Below are positions 18,801 to 27,571 of a DNA stretch of 64,000 nucleotides, piece by piece. The notes beneath the pieces are model-generated. The model saw only the letters and a program-made list of their open reading frames with translations, was not told where the DNA came from and did no database searches. Source of the stretch: Oscillospiraceae bacterium (lineage in GTDB: Bacteria > Bacillota > Clostridia > Oscillospirales > UBA929); NCBI GenBank assembly GCA_031265355.1, contig JAISCT010000047.1, positions 62,001 through 126,000 on the forward strand, given 5' to 3'. The stretch's first letter is position 1; the number at the start of each line of letters is the position of its first letter. The translations under genes and the position numbers were made by a program.

Positions 18801-20426
18801 GCCCTCGGCGCGCAGTGCATGGGCGACGCGCGCCGCCATGTCGTCCAAGGCTCGGTAGGAGACGACCCGGGAGCCCATAAACAGCGCGGGTTTGTCTGGG
18901 TGGGCGGCCACTTGCGCCGCAAAGGCCTCCGACGCCGTCCGGTCCCCACACCACGCCGCCGCGGCCCCGCGGCCAAACGCCAGTATCTGTTCGATCTTCT
19001 CGGGAGACAGCACCTCAAACCGGGCGATGGGATCGGACGGTCGCATCACCATGGCCCGCAGGAGATGCAGGTAGGCACCGGCGAACTCCTCGACGTACGG
19101 GCGCGCAAACAGCCCCTCCCGGCAGTTGATCCACCCGTCGACGACATCCCCCAGGCGGTTCAGTTCGACCTCCATCTCGCTGCGGACAAAGCCTGTCACG
19201 ATCTCTTCGAAGTCAATCCGCGCGCCCTCCACGTCAATGTGGTTCCCGGGATGCTCTTCGTAGCTGAACAAAATCTGGCGGCTCTCCGTCCGGTCGCCGG
19301 CCCGGTCGTACGCATCCTTGTGACGCACCGCCGTCACAAACGTCTCATACACCCGCCGGACAAACGCCGCCGCCGTCTCCGGCCGGCCGGCGTCGAGGCA
19401 GACGGGCAGGCTGTCGATGAAACAGCCGATGAGGTTTCCTATCTCCCGGCGATCCCGGCCGGACAACAGGACGCCCAGCACCAGTTCGTTCTGCTGCGAA
19501 TACTTGTGAATCAGCAGAAACAGCGCAGCCAGCAAAAACCCAAACACAGTGACTTTCTGCGCCTGCGCCTGCCTTTTCAGCGCGTGCACGAGCGTCTCCT
19601 CCAGGTGGAGTGGCACACGAAAACCGCGCGTCTCGGCGTCGCTGCGCGGGCGGCAGTCTTCAAAAAAGTCCAGCGGCGCATCCGTCGGTGTGTCCAGCCA
19701 GTACTGCACGGAGGGGCTGTCCGGCGGGACGCCGTCGCACTGACCGCGTTTCCACCAGGCGTAATCGGCATAGGTGATCGGCTGCACGCCGACGTCGGGC
19801 GGCCGGCCAGCCTCTTTGGCCTCGTAGTAACGGATGATTTGTTGGAAAATTATTCCAGTCGAGAGGCCGTCCACAGCCAGGTGGTGCGCCACCAGCAGCA
19901 GCGACCAGTCGTCTGGCGCGGTGCACAGCAGCGTCCCCCTGAGAAGCGGCGGTTCGGACAGGTCAAATGGTCTGTCCAGTTCGTCCCTGACCAGGCTGTC
20001 CAGCAGGGTCCGACGGTCCGCCTGTCTGTCCGACACATCCAGCACCTTGAGGGCGAAGAGAACATTCTCCGCCACCTGGGCGTAGGGCGTTCCCGTCTCA
20101 TCCGCGGCAAAGCCGGTCCGGAGGATGTCGTGCCGCGCGGGCAGCGACGCAAAGGCCTCCGCGATCCACTCCGACCGCAACGCAGTCCGGATGCGGGCGA
20201 TACCCCCGATGGTATAGAGCCTGTGATCTTGCGCCATGCTGCTGGCCAGCCAGATTCTCCGCAGCCCGGCGGGCAGCGGATATCGGGCCCGCTGCCCGGG
20301 CGGCACGGGGCGGATGGCCGCCTCGTCGGTTTTTTCGAGGCGCTTTTTGTCCCGCAGTTTGCGCCTCAGCGCCTCCAACTGTTCCTCGGAGAGCATCGCT
20401 ATCCTCTCCTGCGCGCTGTTGTTCAT
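15861..20426 (-). CDS. NRPS, C-A(Ile/Val-like)-PCP-C
   Basis: A four-domain synthetase of about 1521 residues that follows the PKS. An N-terminal helical stretch rich in charged residues (LSEEQLEALRRKLRDKKRLE) may dock with the PKS C-terminus. Domains: C (about 50-470, HHLAVDG), which would condense the polyketide acyl chain with the first amino acid; A (about 490-985, VVYTSGTTGAPKG, NGKTDKTKL); PCP (FDLGGDSI); and a second C (about 1085-1510, HHAVFDG) whose matching A-PCP is on the next NRPS protein. The specificity residues read D-G-F-F-F-G-I-V-F, closest in my memory to the isoleucine code DGFFLGVVYK, so a branched aliphatic residue is inferred. ATG 20426 sits 6 nt from AGGGAG; the ATG at 20432 is too close to it. 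Confidence 0.93.
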   Translation of the reverse strand: MNNSAQERIAMLSEEQLEALRRKLRDKKRLEKTDEAAIRPVPPGQRARYPLPAGLRRIWLASSMAQDHRLYTIGGIARIRTALRSEWIAEAFASLPARHDILRTGFAADETGTPYAQVAENVLFALKVLDVSDRQADRRTLLDSLVRDELDRPFDLSEPPLLRGTLLCTAPDDWSLLLVAHHLAVDGLSTGIIFQQIIRYYEAKEAGRPPDVGVQPITYADYAWWKRGQCDGVPPDSPSVQYWLDTPTDAPLDFFEDCRPRSDAETRGFRVPLHLEETLVHALKRQAQAQKVTVFGFLLAALFLLIHKYSQQNELVLGVLLSGRDRREIGNLIGCFIDSLPVCLDAGRPETAAAFVRRVYETFVTAVRHKDAYDRAGDRTESRQILFSYEEHPGNHIDVEGARIDFEEIVTGFVRSEMEVELNRLGDVVDGWINCREGLFARPYVEEFAGAYLHLLRAMVMRPSDPIARFEVLSPEKIEQILAFGRGAAAAWCGDRTASEAFAAQVAAHPDKPALFMGSRVVSYRALDDMAARVAHALRAEGAAPEGRVALMAARGVSQIAAVLGILRSGAAYVPLDGASPPARLRRILEDCGARILLTDDPDACEALCLGVRILSLARALAYAACAGPLPVGRSEDLAYVVYTSGTTGAPKGILVEHRQLLATVIDNDYLTYEADDKLLQLSNIAFDGSVFDIFGALLNGAGLVLLDRENAMDVRAIAGTIRDQGVTVMFVTTALFNAIVDCDVSCLPRLRKLFAGGERASEIHMRRALAAMGPGKLHNIYGPTEATVFSTVFPIDACPCGDIPIGRPVSHTSVYIMNRAGNVQPVGVKGEILIGGPRLARGYLNRPELELDKFIACPHEPSGRCYRTGDVGRWRADGQILFCGRRDAQVKLRGFRIELGEIERMILYAPGVKKAVVTLRDDEGRGQYLCAYLETADGFSIETLREILAERLPPYMLPAHYVLLDAIPVTRNGKTDKTKLPPPDLRQARTLAPADTETERILLGLWREVLGREEIGVTENFFDLGGDSIQLSRLSSLMRQHLCVDVSLRALFGAAHIRDMAALVEAGAPAASETPTRLPDGDDYEVSPSQLRMVLLHLRNDKSLAYNIPFAVRIEGPVEPDAFERAVRVLIGRQESLRTSFAVKGNRIVQCVHEQVTFVLDGGRRERSIEEELAAFIRPFDLSAAPLFRLKLLRESDGSHLLLGDFHHAVFDGVSLDIFLREFCLIYGGLPLPPLPFRYRDCAAWQNGSLETEKIRRQRAYWRRQLSGQIPALDIPADFCRPSVKSFAGDTLFFSFDTPLSEAVRQLAGRTRTTLFVVLLSLYKALLWRYTGQEDIVVGTPVAGRTLAGVENIVGLFLNTLCIRSAPRADKSFLAFLEEVKETAVDAFENQDYPYDKLVEDLRTAVAADRNPLFDTMFIMQNAAQFPVDIEGVSFSHVPIRYQAAKFDIKLEAYDMGAQIRFVLDYATDLFRRETIERFIERFTEVTRLACRDARAPLAALFPLKDEDEAQLRAFSEDFV

Positions 20427-20462
20427 GTCCATCTCCCTCTCACGCGCGGCCGCGGGCCCGCC

Positions 20463-23400
20463 TCAGCCCGCCGCGTCCGTCTGGATCTCCAATTCATCCA
20501 ACAGACCCTGCAGCTCGTCCTCGCTGATGTCCGCGAGCAATTCCTCCATCGTGTCCAGCCCCAGCGTCGTCCGCAGCGCCCCGGAGAGTTCGCTCACCAG
20601 ATCCGCGATGGATTGATTGTTCAAAATGTTCACAATCGGGACATTGACGCCGAGATTCAGCTCGACGCGGTTGCGCAGCTCCATCGACAGCATCGAATCC
20701 ATGCCGAGTTCGCTGAGGGAATTTTGCAGCCGGATGCCCTGCGGCGGCAAATGCAGTACCCGGCCGACCAACGCCAGCAGTTTTTCCTCCAAGTAGGCCT
20801 GTCGCGCCGTCTCCTCCTGCCGGAGATACGCCTCCTGGAAGCGCTTCAAAATCTCCTCGTCGGAGAGAGCGACAACGTCTGACCCGGCGTCCGCGTCGAG
20901 ATGGTCCAGGTACGGTGTCTGGCTCCTGGGCCCCGACTCGATGATCCGTTTCCAATCGGCCTCCAGGACTACGGCGTAGGCGATGTCCTGCCGGAGAAGC
21001 CTCTGAAGCGCCATATCGCCGCTCTCGCCCGTCAAGGGCGTCATCCCTTTCTTCACATAGAGCTCTTCGAGGTGCAAGTCCTTGATCATCCCCTCCGCCC
21101 AGGGCCCCCACAGGATGCTCAGCGCCGCGAGGCCCCGGTCGCGCCGGTATTGCGCCAGCGCGTCCAAAAACGCGTTCGCGGCCGCGTAGTTCGCCTGCCC
21201 GGCCGACGTGATCATCGACGCGACGGACGAATACAGCACAAAGAAGTCCAGCTCCTGCTGCTGGAAACGCTCGTGCAGCCGCCAATTGCCGATGGCCTTG
21301 CTGTCGAAGACCTCGTGGAACAGATCGTTTGTCATATTGCCGATGAGCGCGTCCCTCACGACGCCGGCTGTGCTGATGACCCCCCGGATGCGGTCCGCCG
21401 TATCCCCCAGGGCGTCGAAGAATCGGTCCAGCGCCGCTTTGTCCCGCATATCGGCCGCGCCGATGTGCACCTGTGCGCCCGCCTCCTCAAGGGCGCGCAC
21501 GAAGTCCACCCGCGCCTTGACCGACGGACTCAGGTCGTTCCGCTCCCACTGCGCGCGGTCCGGAAGCGGCGTCCGTCCCAGCAGCGCCAGCTGTCTGGCG
21601 CCCCGCGCCACGAGCCAGCGGGTCGCGAGCTGCCCCAGCGCGCCGAACGCCCCTGTTACCAGATAACAGTGCTCTGAACTGAGCGTCACCGGCAGCGGCT
21701 TTGGCAGCGTCTGTATGTTGTTCAGCCGGGCGACGTATCGTCTCCCCCGCCGGTACGCGATCTGGTCCTCCCCGTCGCTGCCCATGATTTCCTCATAAAA
21801 CAGCCGGGCATCCCCCGTCAAGTCCGTCGGGTCGACGTCTACAATACCGCCCCAATTGCCGGTGTATTCTTGGTTGCCAATCAACCGCGCCATGCCCCAC
21901 ACGGGATTTTGCAGCATCTGGCCGGTCTCATCCGGCCCGATCGTCTGGGCTCCGCCGGTCACGATCCACAGTTTGTTCTTTTCTCCTTTGTCGGCGATGA
22001 AAGCCCGGATGGTGTGCAGAAGGGAGTATAGCCCCACGTCCGCCGCCGCGCGCAGGATATCGGCGTTTACCCGCTCGTTTGCCTCCGCGTCGAGGTTCCA
22101 GCAGTGGACAATCCCCTGCACCGGCGCCCCGCAGGCCTCGTACACCCGAGAAAAATCCGCCTCCACATCTCCTCTGACCGTGGCGCGTCCACCGGGGATG
22201 TCCAGCGAACAGGCAGGCCCGCGCTCCACAAGCAGGCATCGGCCCCCGGCGTTCCGAATGTGCCGGGCCAACGCCGCGGCAAATCCCCGCCCATCGGCCA
22301 GCAATACCCACAGCCCCGGCGCCGCACCGCCTTCCGCGCGTGCTTTCTCCACCCAGTCGAGCCGATACAGCCGGCGGTCCAGCGCGGACGGCGACAGTTC
22401 ACCGGCCGTCAGCCCCAGCGGCCTCACCGCGAAACCGCCGACAAAGGCGATGAGCCGACCGTCCTCTCCGTACAACGAGATGTCGCTAAGGGAACCGTTT
22501 TCGTCCTCCGAGGTCAGCCGGCAGTGGATCCACATCGTGCCCGCCGGCGGCCGGCAGACCCTGTATTCGCCCACGCCGACCGGCAGCCGGAGCTCCTCGC
22601 CCTCTCTGGTGAAACCCAGGGCGACGACGGTCTGGAAACAGGCATCCAAGATGCCCGGGTGCAGTTTGTAGGCCTCAGCCTCCGTCAGCATACCGTCTGG
22701 CAGCACCAGCCTGGCGGCTACGTGCGCGGGAGACACCCAGATCTGCTCCAAGCAGGCAAACCGGTTTTGATAGTCAAATCCCATCTCGCCAAACTTCCGA
22801 TACGCCGCCTCTTTTGTGTACAGAACATATCCGCCGCCGGTCAGCGCACCGGCCATCCCGGCCACGTCGGCGCGCCGGCCGCGCCCCAGATTTTGGCCCT
22901 GCCGGAACGAACCTCGGGCCGCCAGATGGGCGTGCCCCTCCGAGACGGCGTAGATGGAAAACGCAGGCCGGTCCCCGCCGATGTGCAGTTGGAGCTTGGT
23001 GGTCACCTGCGGATTTACAAACGTCGCTTTGACAAATTCGATCTCCCGCAGACTGAAAAAACCGTCCCCATAGCAGGCCTTCGCCGCCTGCATGGCCATT
23101 TCCAGATAACCGGCGGCGGGGAAAACCACATTGCCCTGAATCTGATGATCCTCCAAAAAAGGCACCAATTCCCGCTTGAGCTCGGTCTCCCAAATCGGCT
23201 CCACCGTTTCGGCTCTCAGGCCCAGCAGGCTGTCCTCATACAGGCCCAGGCGGCGCCGGCGGCCCGCCTCGGACTCCCGCCAGTAGGATGCCTGACACCA
23301 AGCGTAGCCGGGCAGTTTGACGTAGTTGCCCGGCGCCGGGTACAGGGGCGTCCAGTCCGTCAGGTATCCGTTTGCGTACAGCGCCGCCACGGCGCCGTAA

Positions 23401-25934
23401 TAGGTGTCCCGCTCGTCCTGCCGTCTGTGCAGGGAACTCACCACCGCGACATCCGCGTTTCTGTCCCCGGCAATCTCCTTTATGTAGCGGCTGAGCGCGG
23501 GGTGCGGGCCTATCTCCAAAAACCCTGTGTAGCCCTCGTCCAGCAGGGCGCTCACCGCATCGGCGAAGAGCACCGGACGCCGGATGTTGTCCCACCAATA
23601 GTCGTCGGACACCGCCCCGGTGACGGCGCGCCCGGTGACGGTGGAATAGAGCGCGGTGGCGGGACTGTGGTATGCTATCCCGGCCACACCGGCCAAAAAG
23701 CGCTCTCGGATCCGCTCCATAAAGCGGCTGTGGAACGGCACGTTCACATCCAAAAATTTGTTAAACACCGACTGCGCCTGCAGCGCGGCGGCGACGGCCT
23801 CCAATGCCGCTAAGTCTCCCACCAGCGTGACGCCGCTGTGGCTGTTTACGGCCACGATGTCCACCCCGGGGCGGTCCGCAATGAGCGCGGCCGTGCTCCG
23901 GTGGTCCAGCCCGACCGCCAGCATCTTTCCAAGCCCCGTCAGTTCGTGCTGCAGGGCGCTCCGGTAGTAGACGAGCTTTATGGCGTCTTCAAAGCTCATG
24001 ACGCCGGCCTCATAAAATGCGGCGATTTCGCCCGCACTGTGTCCCACAATGGCGGCGGGCCGGAACCCTTTGGACCGCCACAGCGCCGTCAGAGCGACCT
24101 GAAGCGCAAAGTTCGCCGGCTGCGCGACTCTGGTCTCCCCCATGGCGGACGACGACTCCTCCGCCGTGAGCGCCTCGTAAAGCGACCACCCCGCATAGCG
24201 GCCAAATACCTCGTCGCAGCGCAGAACGGTCTGCCGGAAAACTTCCTCCGTCTCCAGCAGCGTGCGGCCCATCTTCCACCACTGGGGACCCATCCCGGTG
24301 TAGACAAACACCAGCCCGGCGTCCTTCTTTCGCCGCACCCCCAAGGCCACGGCGGGACTCTTTTCGCCCGCCAAAAAACCGGTCAGCTTGCGGCCGAGGT
24401 CCGCGGCGTTGTCCGCCGCTACCGCCAGCCGGAAGTCGTGGTGGTCGCGGCGAAAGGCCATGCTGTACCCAAGATCGTAGGGGTCGAGAGGGCCGGACGA
24501 CGACAGGAACCGGTCGTATTTTTCCGTCAGCCCCCTCAGGGCGTCCTCCGCGCGCGCCGAGAGACAGTAGAGCAGCGGTGACGCGGCGTCCGGGGTTTCG
24601 ATCGGGACGCTCTCGGGGGCCTGCGTCATCACGACGCTTGCGTTCGTGCCGCCGAATCCGAAGCCGTTGACGCCCGCGAGCGCCCGCGGCCCATACGCGG
24701 GCCAGTCCGTCAAGGCGTCGGGGATCCGCATGTGATACCGCGCCGGGTTGATCGCGGGGTTCAACGCGTGCAAATTCAGGTGGGGCGGTATCTGCCTGTG
24801 CTTTAAGCACAGGGACGTTTTGATGAGCGCGGCCACGCCCGCGGCCCCCTCCAAATGCCCGATGTTTGTCTTGAGGGACCCGGCATAAAATGGGTGATTT
24901 GGATCTCTGCCCTCCGACAGCACGCCGCCGACCGCCTGGGCCTCAAGCGGATCGCCCACGCTCGTGCCGGTGCCGTGCATCTCGAAATATTGGATCTGCG
25001 CCGGGTCCACCCGCGCCTGGGCGCAAGCCGCTCGAATCACTTTTGTCTGTGAGACCGGACTCGGCACCGTGATGGAGCTCGTGTGCCCGTCCTGGTTGAC
25101 CGCACTCCCCAAAATCACCGCGTAGATGCTGTCGCGGTCGGCCACCGCGTCCGCCAACCGCTTCAGGACCACCACGCCCACCCCTTCGCCGCGGACATAG
25201 CCGTTCGCGCCCGCATCGAAAGTCTTGCAGCGGCCGTCCGCCGACAAAAAACCGCCCTGGGACTCCGCAATGGTATACTGCGGAGCGAGATTCAGCAGCA
25301 CGCCGCCGGCCAGCGCCATACTACATTCGCCGCTTCGGATGCTCTGACAGGCCAGGTGCGTGGTCACCAACGAGGAGGAGCAGGCGGTATCCACCGTCAT
25401 GCTGGGTCCGGTGAAATCGTACACGTAGGAGATGCGATTGGAAATCAGCGTCATCATGGATCCGGTGGCCGTGTGCAGGTCGATCATGTCAAAGCTCGAC
25501 CCGCCGAATTGGAGAATCTTATAGTCCAGCGTGAAGGCGCCCATGAACACGCCCACATCTCTCCCGGCCTGCCGTTCCACCACCAGGCCCGCGTCCTCCA
25601 TGGCCTCCCAGCTGACCTCCAGCAGAAGCCGCTGCTGCGGGTCTATAAAGGGCGCCTCTCGCGGGGTGATGCCGAAAAACTGCGGGTCAAATTGGTCGAC
25701 GCCATCGATGAAGCCCCCGTATTGACTCACGGTCTTCCCCTTAAAACTCCGGTTTTCGTGGTAATATGTCTTCCGATCCCAACGATCCGCCGGGATCTCG
25801 ACAATGGCGTCGGTTCCGTTCGCGAGCATGTCCCAAAACATGTTCGTGCTGCTTACACCGCCGGGAAAGCGGCAGCCGATCCCCACGAGCGCAATCGCCT
25901 GGTCTCCGTAAGCGCTCAGCACCTCTCCACCCAT
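20463..25934 (-). CDS. Type I polyketide synthase module, KS-AT-DH-KR-ACP
   Basis: A single-module PKS of 1823 residues, first gene of the operon. KS (about 12-440) has the active Cys185 in DTACSSS, His320 in HGTGT and His360 in KTNIGH. AT (about 540-830) has GHSAGE (Ser633) and VPFH (His735), which is closer to malonyl- than methylmalonyl-type signatures. DH (about 905-1175) has the HxxxGxxxxP motif from His930 and Asp1097 in GILDACFQ. KR (about 1425-1615) has TGAFGALG and Ser1570, Tyr1583 and Asn1587. ACP has GMDSML (Ser1747). There is no enoyl reductase, so one extension should give an alpha,beta-unsaturated acyl chain. No loading domain is present; the starter must come from elsewhere, for example a fatty acyl donor. 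AGGAGG lies 8 nt before ATG 25934. The acidic C-terminal tail may dock to the next NRPS. Confidence 0.95.
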   Translation of the reverse strand: MGGEVLSAYGDQAIALVGIGCRFPGGVSSTNMFWDMLANGTDAIVEIPADRWDRKTYYHENRSFKGKTVSQYGGFIDGVDQFDPQFFGITPREAPFIDPQQRLLLEVSWEAMEDAGLVVERQAGRDVGVFMGAFTLDYKILQFGGSSFDMIDLHTATGSMMTLISNRISYVYDFTGPSMTVDTACSSSLVTTHLACQSIRSGECSMALAGGVLLNLAPQYTIAESQGGFLSADGRCKTFDAGANGYVRGEGVGVVVLKRLADAVADRDSIYAVILGSAVNQDGHTSSITVPSPVSQTKVIRAACAQARVDPAQIQYFEMHGTGTSVGDPLEAQAVGGVLSEGRDPNHPFYAGSLKTNIGHLEGAAGVAALIKTSLCLKHRQIPPHLNLHALNPAINPARYHMRIPDALTDWPAYGPRALAGVNGFGFGGTNASVVMTQAPESVPIETPDAASPLLYCLSARAEDALRGLTEKYDRFLSSSGPLDPYDLGYSMAFRRDHHDFRLAVAADNAADLGRKLTGFLAGEKSPAVALGVRRKKDAGLVFVYTGMGPQWWKMGRTLLETEEVFRQTVLRCDEVFGRYAGWSLYEALTAEESSSAMGETRVAQPANFALQVALTALWRSKGFRPAAIVGHSAGEIAAFYEAGVMSFEDAIKLVYYRSALQHELTGLGKMLAVGLDHRSTAALIADRPGVDIVAVNSHSGVTLVGDLAALEAVAAALQAQSVFNKFLDVNVPFHSRFMERIRERFLAGVAGIAYHSPATALYSTVTGRAVTGAVSDDYWWDNIRRPVLFADAVSALLDEGYTGFLEIGPHPALSRYIKEIAGDRNADVAVVSSLHRRQDERDTYYGAVAALYANGYLTDWTPLYPAPGNYVKLPGYAWCQASYWRESEAGRRRRLGLYEDSLLGLRAETVEPIWETELKRELVPFLEDHQIQGNVVFPAAGYLEMAMQAAKACYGDGFFSLREIEFVKATFVNPQVTTKLQLHIGGDRPAFSIYAVSEGHAHLAARGSFRQGQNLGRGRRADVAGMAGALTGGGYVLYTKEAAYRKFGEMGFDYQNRFACLEQIWVSPAHVAARLVLPDGMLTEAEAYKLHPGILDACFQTVVALGFTREGEELRLPVGVGEYRVCRPPAGTMWIHCRLTSEDENGSLSDISLYGEDGRLIAFVGGFAVRPLGLTAGELSPSALDRRLYRLDWVEKARAEGGAAPGLWVLLADGRGFAAALARHIRNAGGRCLLVERGPACSLDIPGGRATVRGDVEADFSRVYEACGAPVQGIVHCWNLDAEANERVNADILRAAADVGLYSLLHTIRAFIADKGEKNKLWIVTGGAQTIGPDETGQMLQNPVWGMARLIGNQEYTGNWGGIVDVDPTDLTGDARLFYEEIMGSDGEDQIAYRRGRRYVARLNNIQTLPKPLPVTLSSEHCYLVTGAFGALGQLATRWLVARGARQLALLGRTPLPDRAQWERNDLSPSVKARVDFVRALEEAGAQVHIGAADMRDKAALDRFFDALGDTADRIRGVISTAGVVRDALIGNMTNDLFHEVFDSKAIGNWRLHERFQQQELDFFVLYSSVASMITSAGQANYAAANAFLDALAQYRRDRGLAALSILWGPWAEGMIKDLHLEELYVKKGMTPLTGESGDMALQRLLRQDIAYAVVLEADWKRIIESGPRSQTPYLDHLDADAGSDVVALSDEEILKRFQEAYLRQEETARQAYLEEKLLALVGRVLHLPPQGIRLQNSLSELGMDSMLSMELRNRVELNLGVNVPIVNILNNQSIADLVSELSGALRTTLGLDTMEELLADISEDELQGLLDELEIQTDAAG

Positions 25935-26002
25935 TTTACACCCCTCCTGCGTCCGTCAAACACACGTCCGTCGATTCGAACGTCTCATCAATGCTGTCTG
26001 TG

Positions 26003-26218
26003 TCAAACGTCCCGCCTGATCAAGTAAATCATACTAAAGCGATGTGGATTTTGTGTCATATACCTTCCATTTTTCGCATCCCATCCGGTTCGGCATAGCC
26101 GAACAGCAAAGTTTGAATCCTCATACCCAAGCTGTCGGGCGGCACAAAAAATAACAAGACAAACACACACCCGTGAACAGATGCGTGAGTGCCCTGTTTT
26201 GCTCAACACCAAACACAC
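26003..26218 (-). CDS. Possible 71-residue leader ORF, AraC-HTH-like remnant
   Basis: Inside the predicted 5' leader of the PKS/NRPS operon, a GTG at 26218 has a strong AGGAGG about 5 nt upstream and opens 71 codons ending 69 nt before the PKS start. The middle, AARQLGYEDSNFAVRLCR, resembles the second helix-turn-helix of AraC-family regulators (GYxDxxxFxRxF), and a following GRYM sits where AraC proteins have YR. It is too short to be a working AraC protein, so it may be a decayed regulator, a small DNA-binding protein or a translated leader. The region is less GC-rich than the rest of the operon. The call rests on the ribosome site and a visual motif match only. Confidence 0.35.
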   Translation of the reverse strand: MCLVLSKTGHSRICSRVCVCLVIFCAARQLGYEDSNFAVRLCRTGWDAKNGRYMTQNPHRFSMIYLIRRDV

Positions 26219-26282
26219 TATACCCTCCTGTCTGCCTCCAAAAGGGCCTTTTCAAAACCCACAAACAGTGTTGCACCGCTCC

Positions 26283-26317
26283 CTCTGCCACAGCATCGTC
26301 CGCCGACTATGGCAGAG
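26283..26317 (-). promoter_or_regulatory. Inverted repeat at the 5' end of the PKS/NRPS transcript
   Basis: Perfect 8-bp arms at 26283-26290 and 26310-26317 (CTCTGCCA/TGGCAGAG) with a 19-nt loop. If transcription starts near 26320 from the promoter at 26327-26355, this covers about +3 to +38, so it could be a 5' stabilising hairpin or an operator. Confidence 0.6.
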
Positions 26318-26326
26318 GCGAACGCC

Positions 26327-26355
26327 ATTATATTCCAATAATTTTTGCCTGTCAA
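26327..26355 (-). promoter_or_regulatory. Consensus sigma-A promoter of the PKS/NRPS operon
   Basis: On the minus strand TTGACA (26350-26355), a 17-bp spacer and TATAAT (26327-26332) match both consensus hexamers perfectly. It lies about 390 bp before the PKS start, with no other gene between except the possible leader ORF. The predicted leader RNA is about 385 nt. Confidence 0.85.
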
Positions 26356-26604
26356 GTAATTCCTTCTAAGTTTTTGCACTTTTTTCAAAAGCCTTATCGA
26401 CCTTTTTGTCTATAATTTCCATTTTCTTCCTCTGCTCTTCTTCAGCTCCTCCTGATTTCCATACCCTTTTTTTCGTGAATTTTAAATATGTTCAACCTGA
26501 CAGGCAGGCGACAATTCATCGCGTAAATCGACTGGCGACTTCATCACTTTACCATGCTTTATATGTGCAATCACGCGGGAGTCCGCCGTACGTATCTTCA
26601 TCAT
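26356..26604. other. AT-richer spacer upstream of the operon promoter
   Basis: About 250 bp between the operon promoter and the spo0A terminator. I see no convincing gene. A plus-strand TATAAT at about 26410 lacks a matching -35 element. Confidence 0.5.
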
Positions 26605-26655
26605 AAAAAACGAGGCGTCCCGGCCGATAGGTCTCGGCGGGACGCCTCGTTTTTA
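26605..26655 (-). terminator. Intrinsic terminator of spo0A
   Basis: A long stem with arms AACGAGGCGTCCCG and CGGGACGCCTCGTT around a 15-nt loop is flanked by A-run and T-run, so it can work on both strands. It starts 18 bp after the spo0A stop. Confidence 0.9.
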
Positions 26656-26672
26656 TGGCGGCTTGGTCTCTC

Positions 26673-27464
26673 TCAGGCGCCGGCTTTGAGCTGGAGAGAC
26701 AGGCGGTCGGCGATCATGGCGATGAATTCGGAATTGGTCGGCTTCCCCTTGACATTGGACACCGTATAACCAAAGAACCCCTGCAGTGTCTCGATATCGC
26801 CTCGGTCCCAGGCCACCTCGATGGCGTGGCGGATGGCCCGCTCCACGCGGGAGGGCGTGGTGGCAAAGGTCTTGGCCACGGCAGGGTAGAGCACCTTGGT
26901 GATGGCGTTGATCGCCTCTCTGTCCTTGACGGCCACCATGATGGCCTCACGCAGGTACTGGTAACCCTTGATGTGGGCGGGCACGCCGATCTCGTGGATG
27001 ATGTCGGTCACGCGTGTCTCGATGTCCAGATCCGAGCGCAGCCCGCGCGCGGGCGCGGCGGCTCGTAAAGGCTGCGTGCGTCTGGCCCTGCCCACCGCGC
27101 GGACACGCTCCACCAGCCCCGCGATGTCAAAAGGTTTGAGGATAAAATACTGGGCGCCCAGCGCCGCCGCCTCCGCCGTGGTCTGGTCGGTGGCAAAGCC
27201 AGACAGAACAATGACGCCGGGCCGGCTCCCCGTCGCCATGCTCCCGATGGCCTTCATCACGCCAAACCCGTCGAGTACGGGCAGGACAATGTCCAGCAAA
27301 ACGACGTCGGGCAAAAGCGTCATGATCTGCTGTACCGCCTGGTACCCGTCGGTGGACACACCGACAATCTCAAAGTCTTTCTCGCCTTCCAGTGCACTCG
27401 TCAGCAGGGAACGGAAATCCGCGTTGTCGTCCGCTATCAAAATTTTCACCGTGTTGTCCATCAT
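26673..27464 (-). CDS. spo0A: Sporulation master response regulator Spo0A
   Basis: A 263-residue protein with an N-terminal receiver domain ([14 protein letters not shown] with the acidic pair, phospho-acceptor Asp in VVLLDIVLP, conserved Lys region FILKPFD) and the C-terminal Spo0A DNA-binding domain ([20 protein letters not shown], then [20 protein letters not shown]). Spo0A, when phosphorylated, commits the cell to sporulation and controls many stationary-phase genes. ATG 27464 follows GAGGGGG at about 7 nt; a second ATG is the next codon. As in many Firmicutes it lies downstream of spoIVB on the same strand. Upstream are a sigma-H-like promoter and two AT-rich dyads. The biosynthetic operon begins just beyond its terminator. 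Confidence 0.98.
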   Translation of the reverse strand: MMDNTVKILIADDNADFRSLLTSALEGEKDFEIVGVSTDGYQAVQQIMTLLPDVVLLDIVLPVLDGFGVMKAIGSMATGSRPGVIVLSGFATDQTTAEAAALGAQYFILKPFDIAGLVERVRAVGRARRTQPLRAAAPARGLRSDLDIETRVTDIIHEIGVPAHIKGYQYLREAIMVAVKDREAINAITKVLYPAVAKTFATTPSRVERAIRHAIEVAWDRGDIETLQGFFGYTVSNVKGKPTNSEFIAMIADRLSLQLKAGA

Positions 27465-27571
27465 GCAGTTACCCCCTCATTTCGTTCAAACATCCACTTC
27501 AAAATTGCCGGTCTTGCATCACCACCTGTAAAATATCATAATGGGACACGATATGCAAGACAAAAATGGAA

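Noticed and set aside
26405-26415. Plus-strand TATAAT in the spacer upstream of the operon
   Set aside because: No -35 element at 16-18 bp and no gene downstream on that strand.
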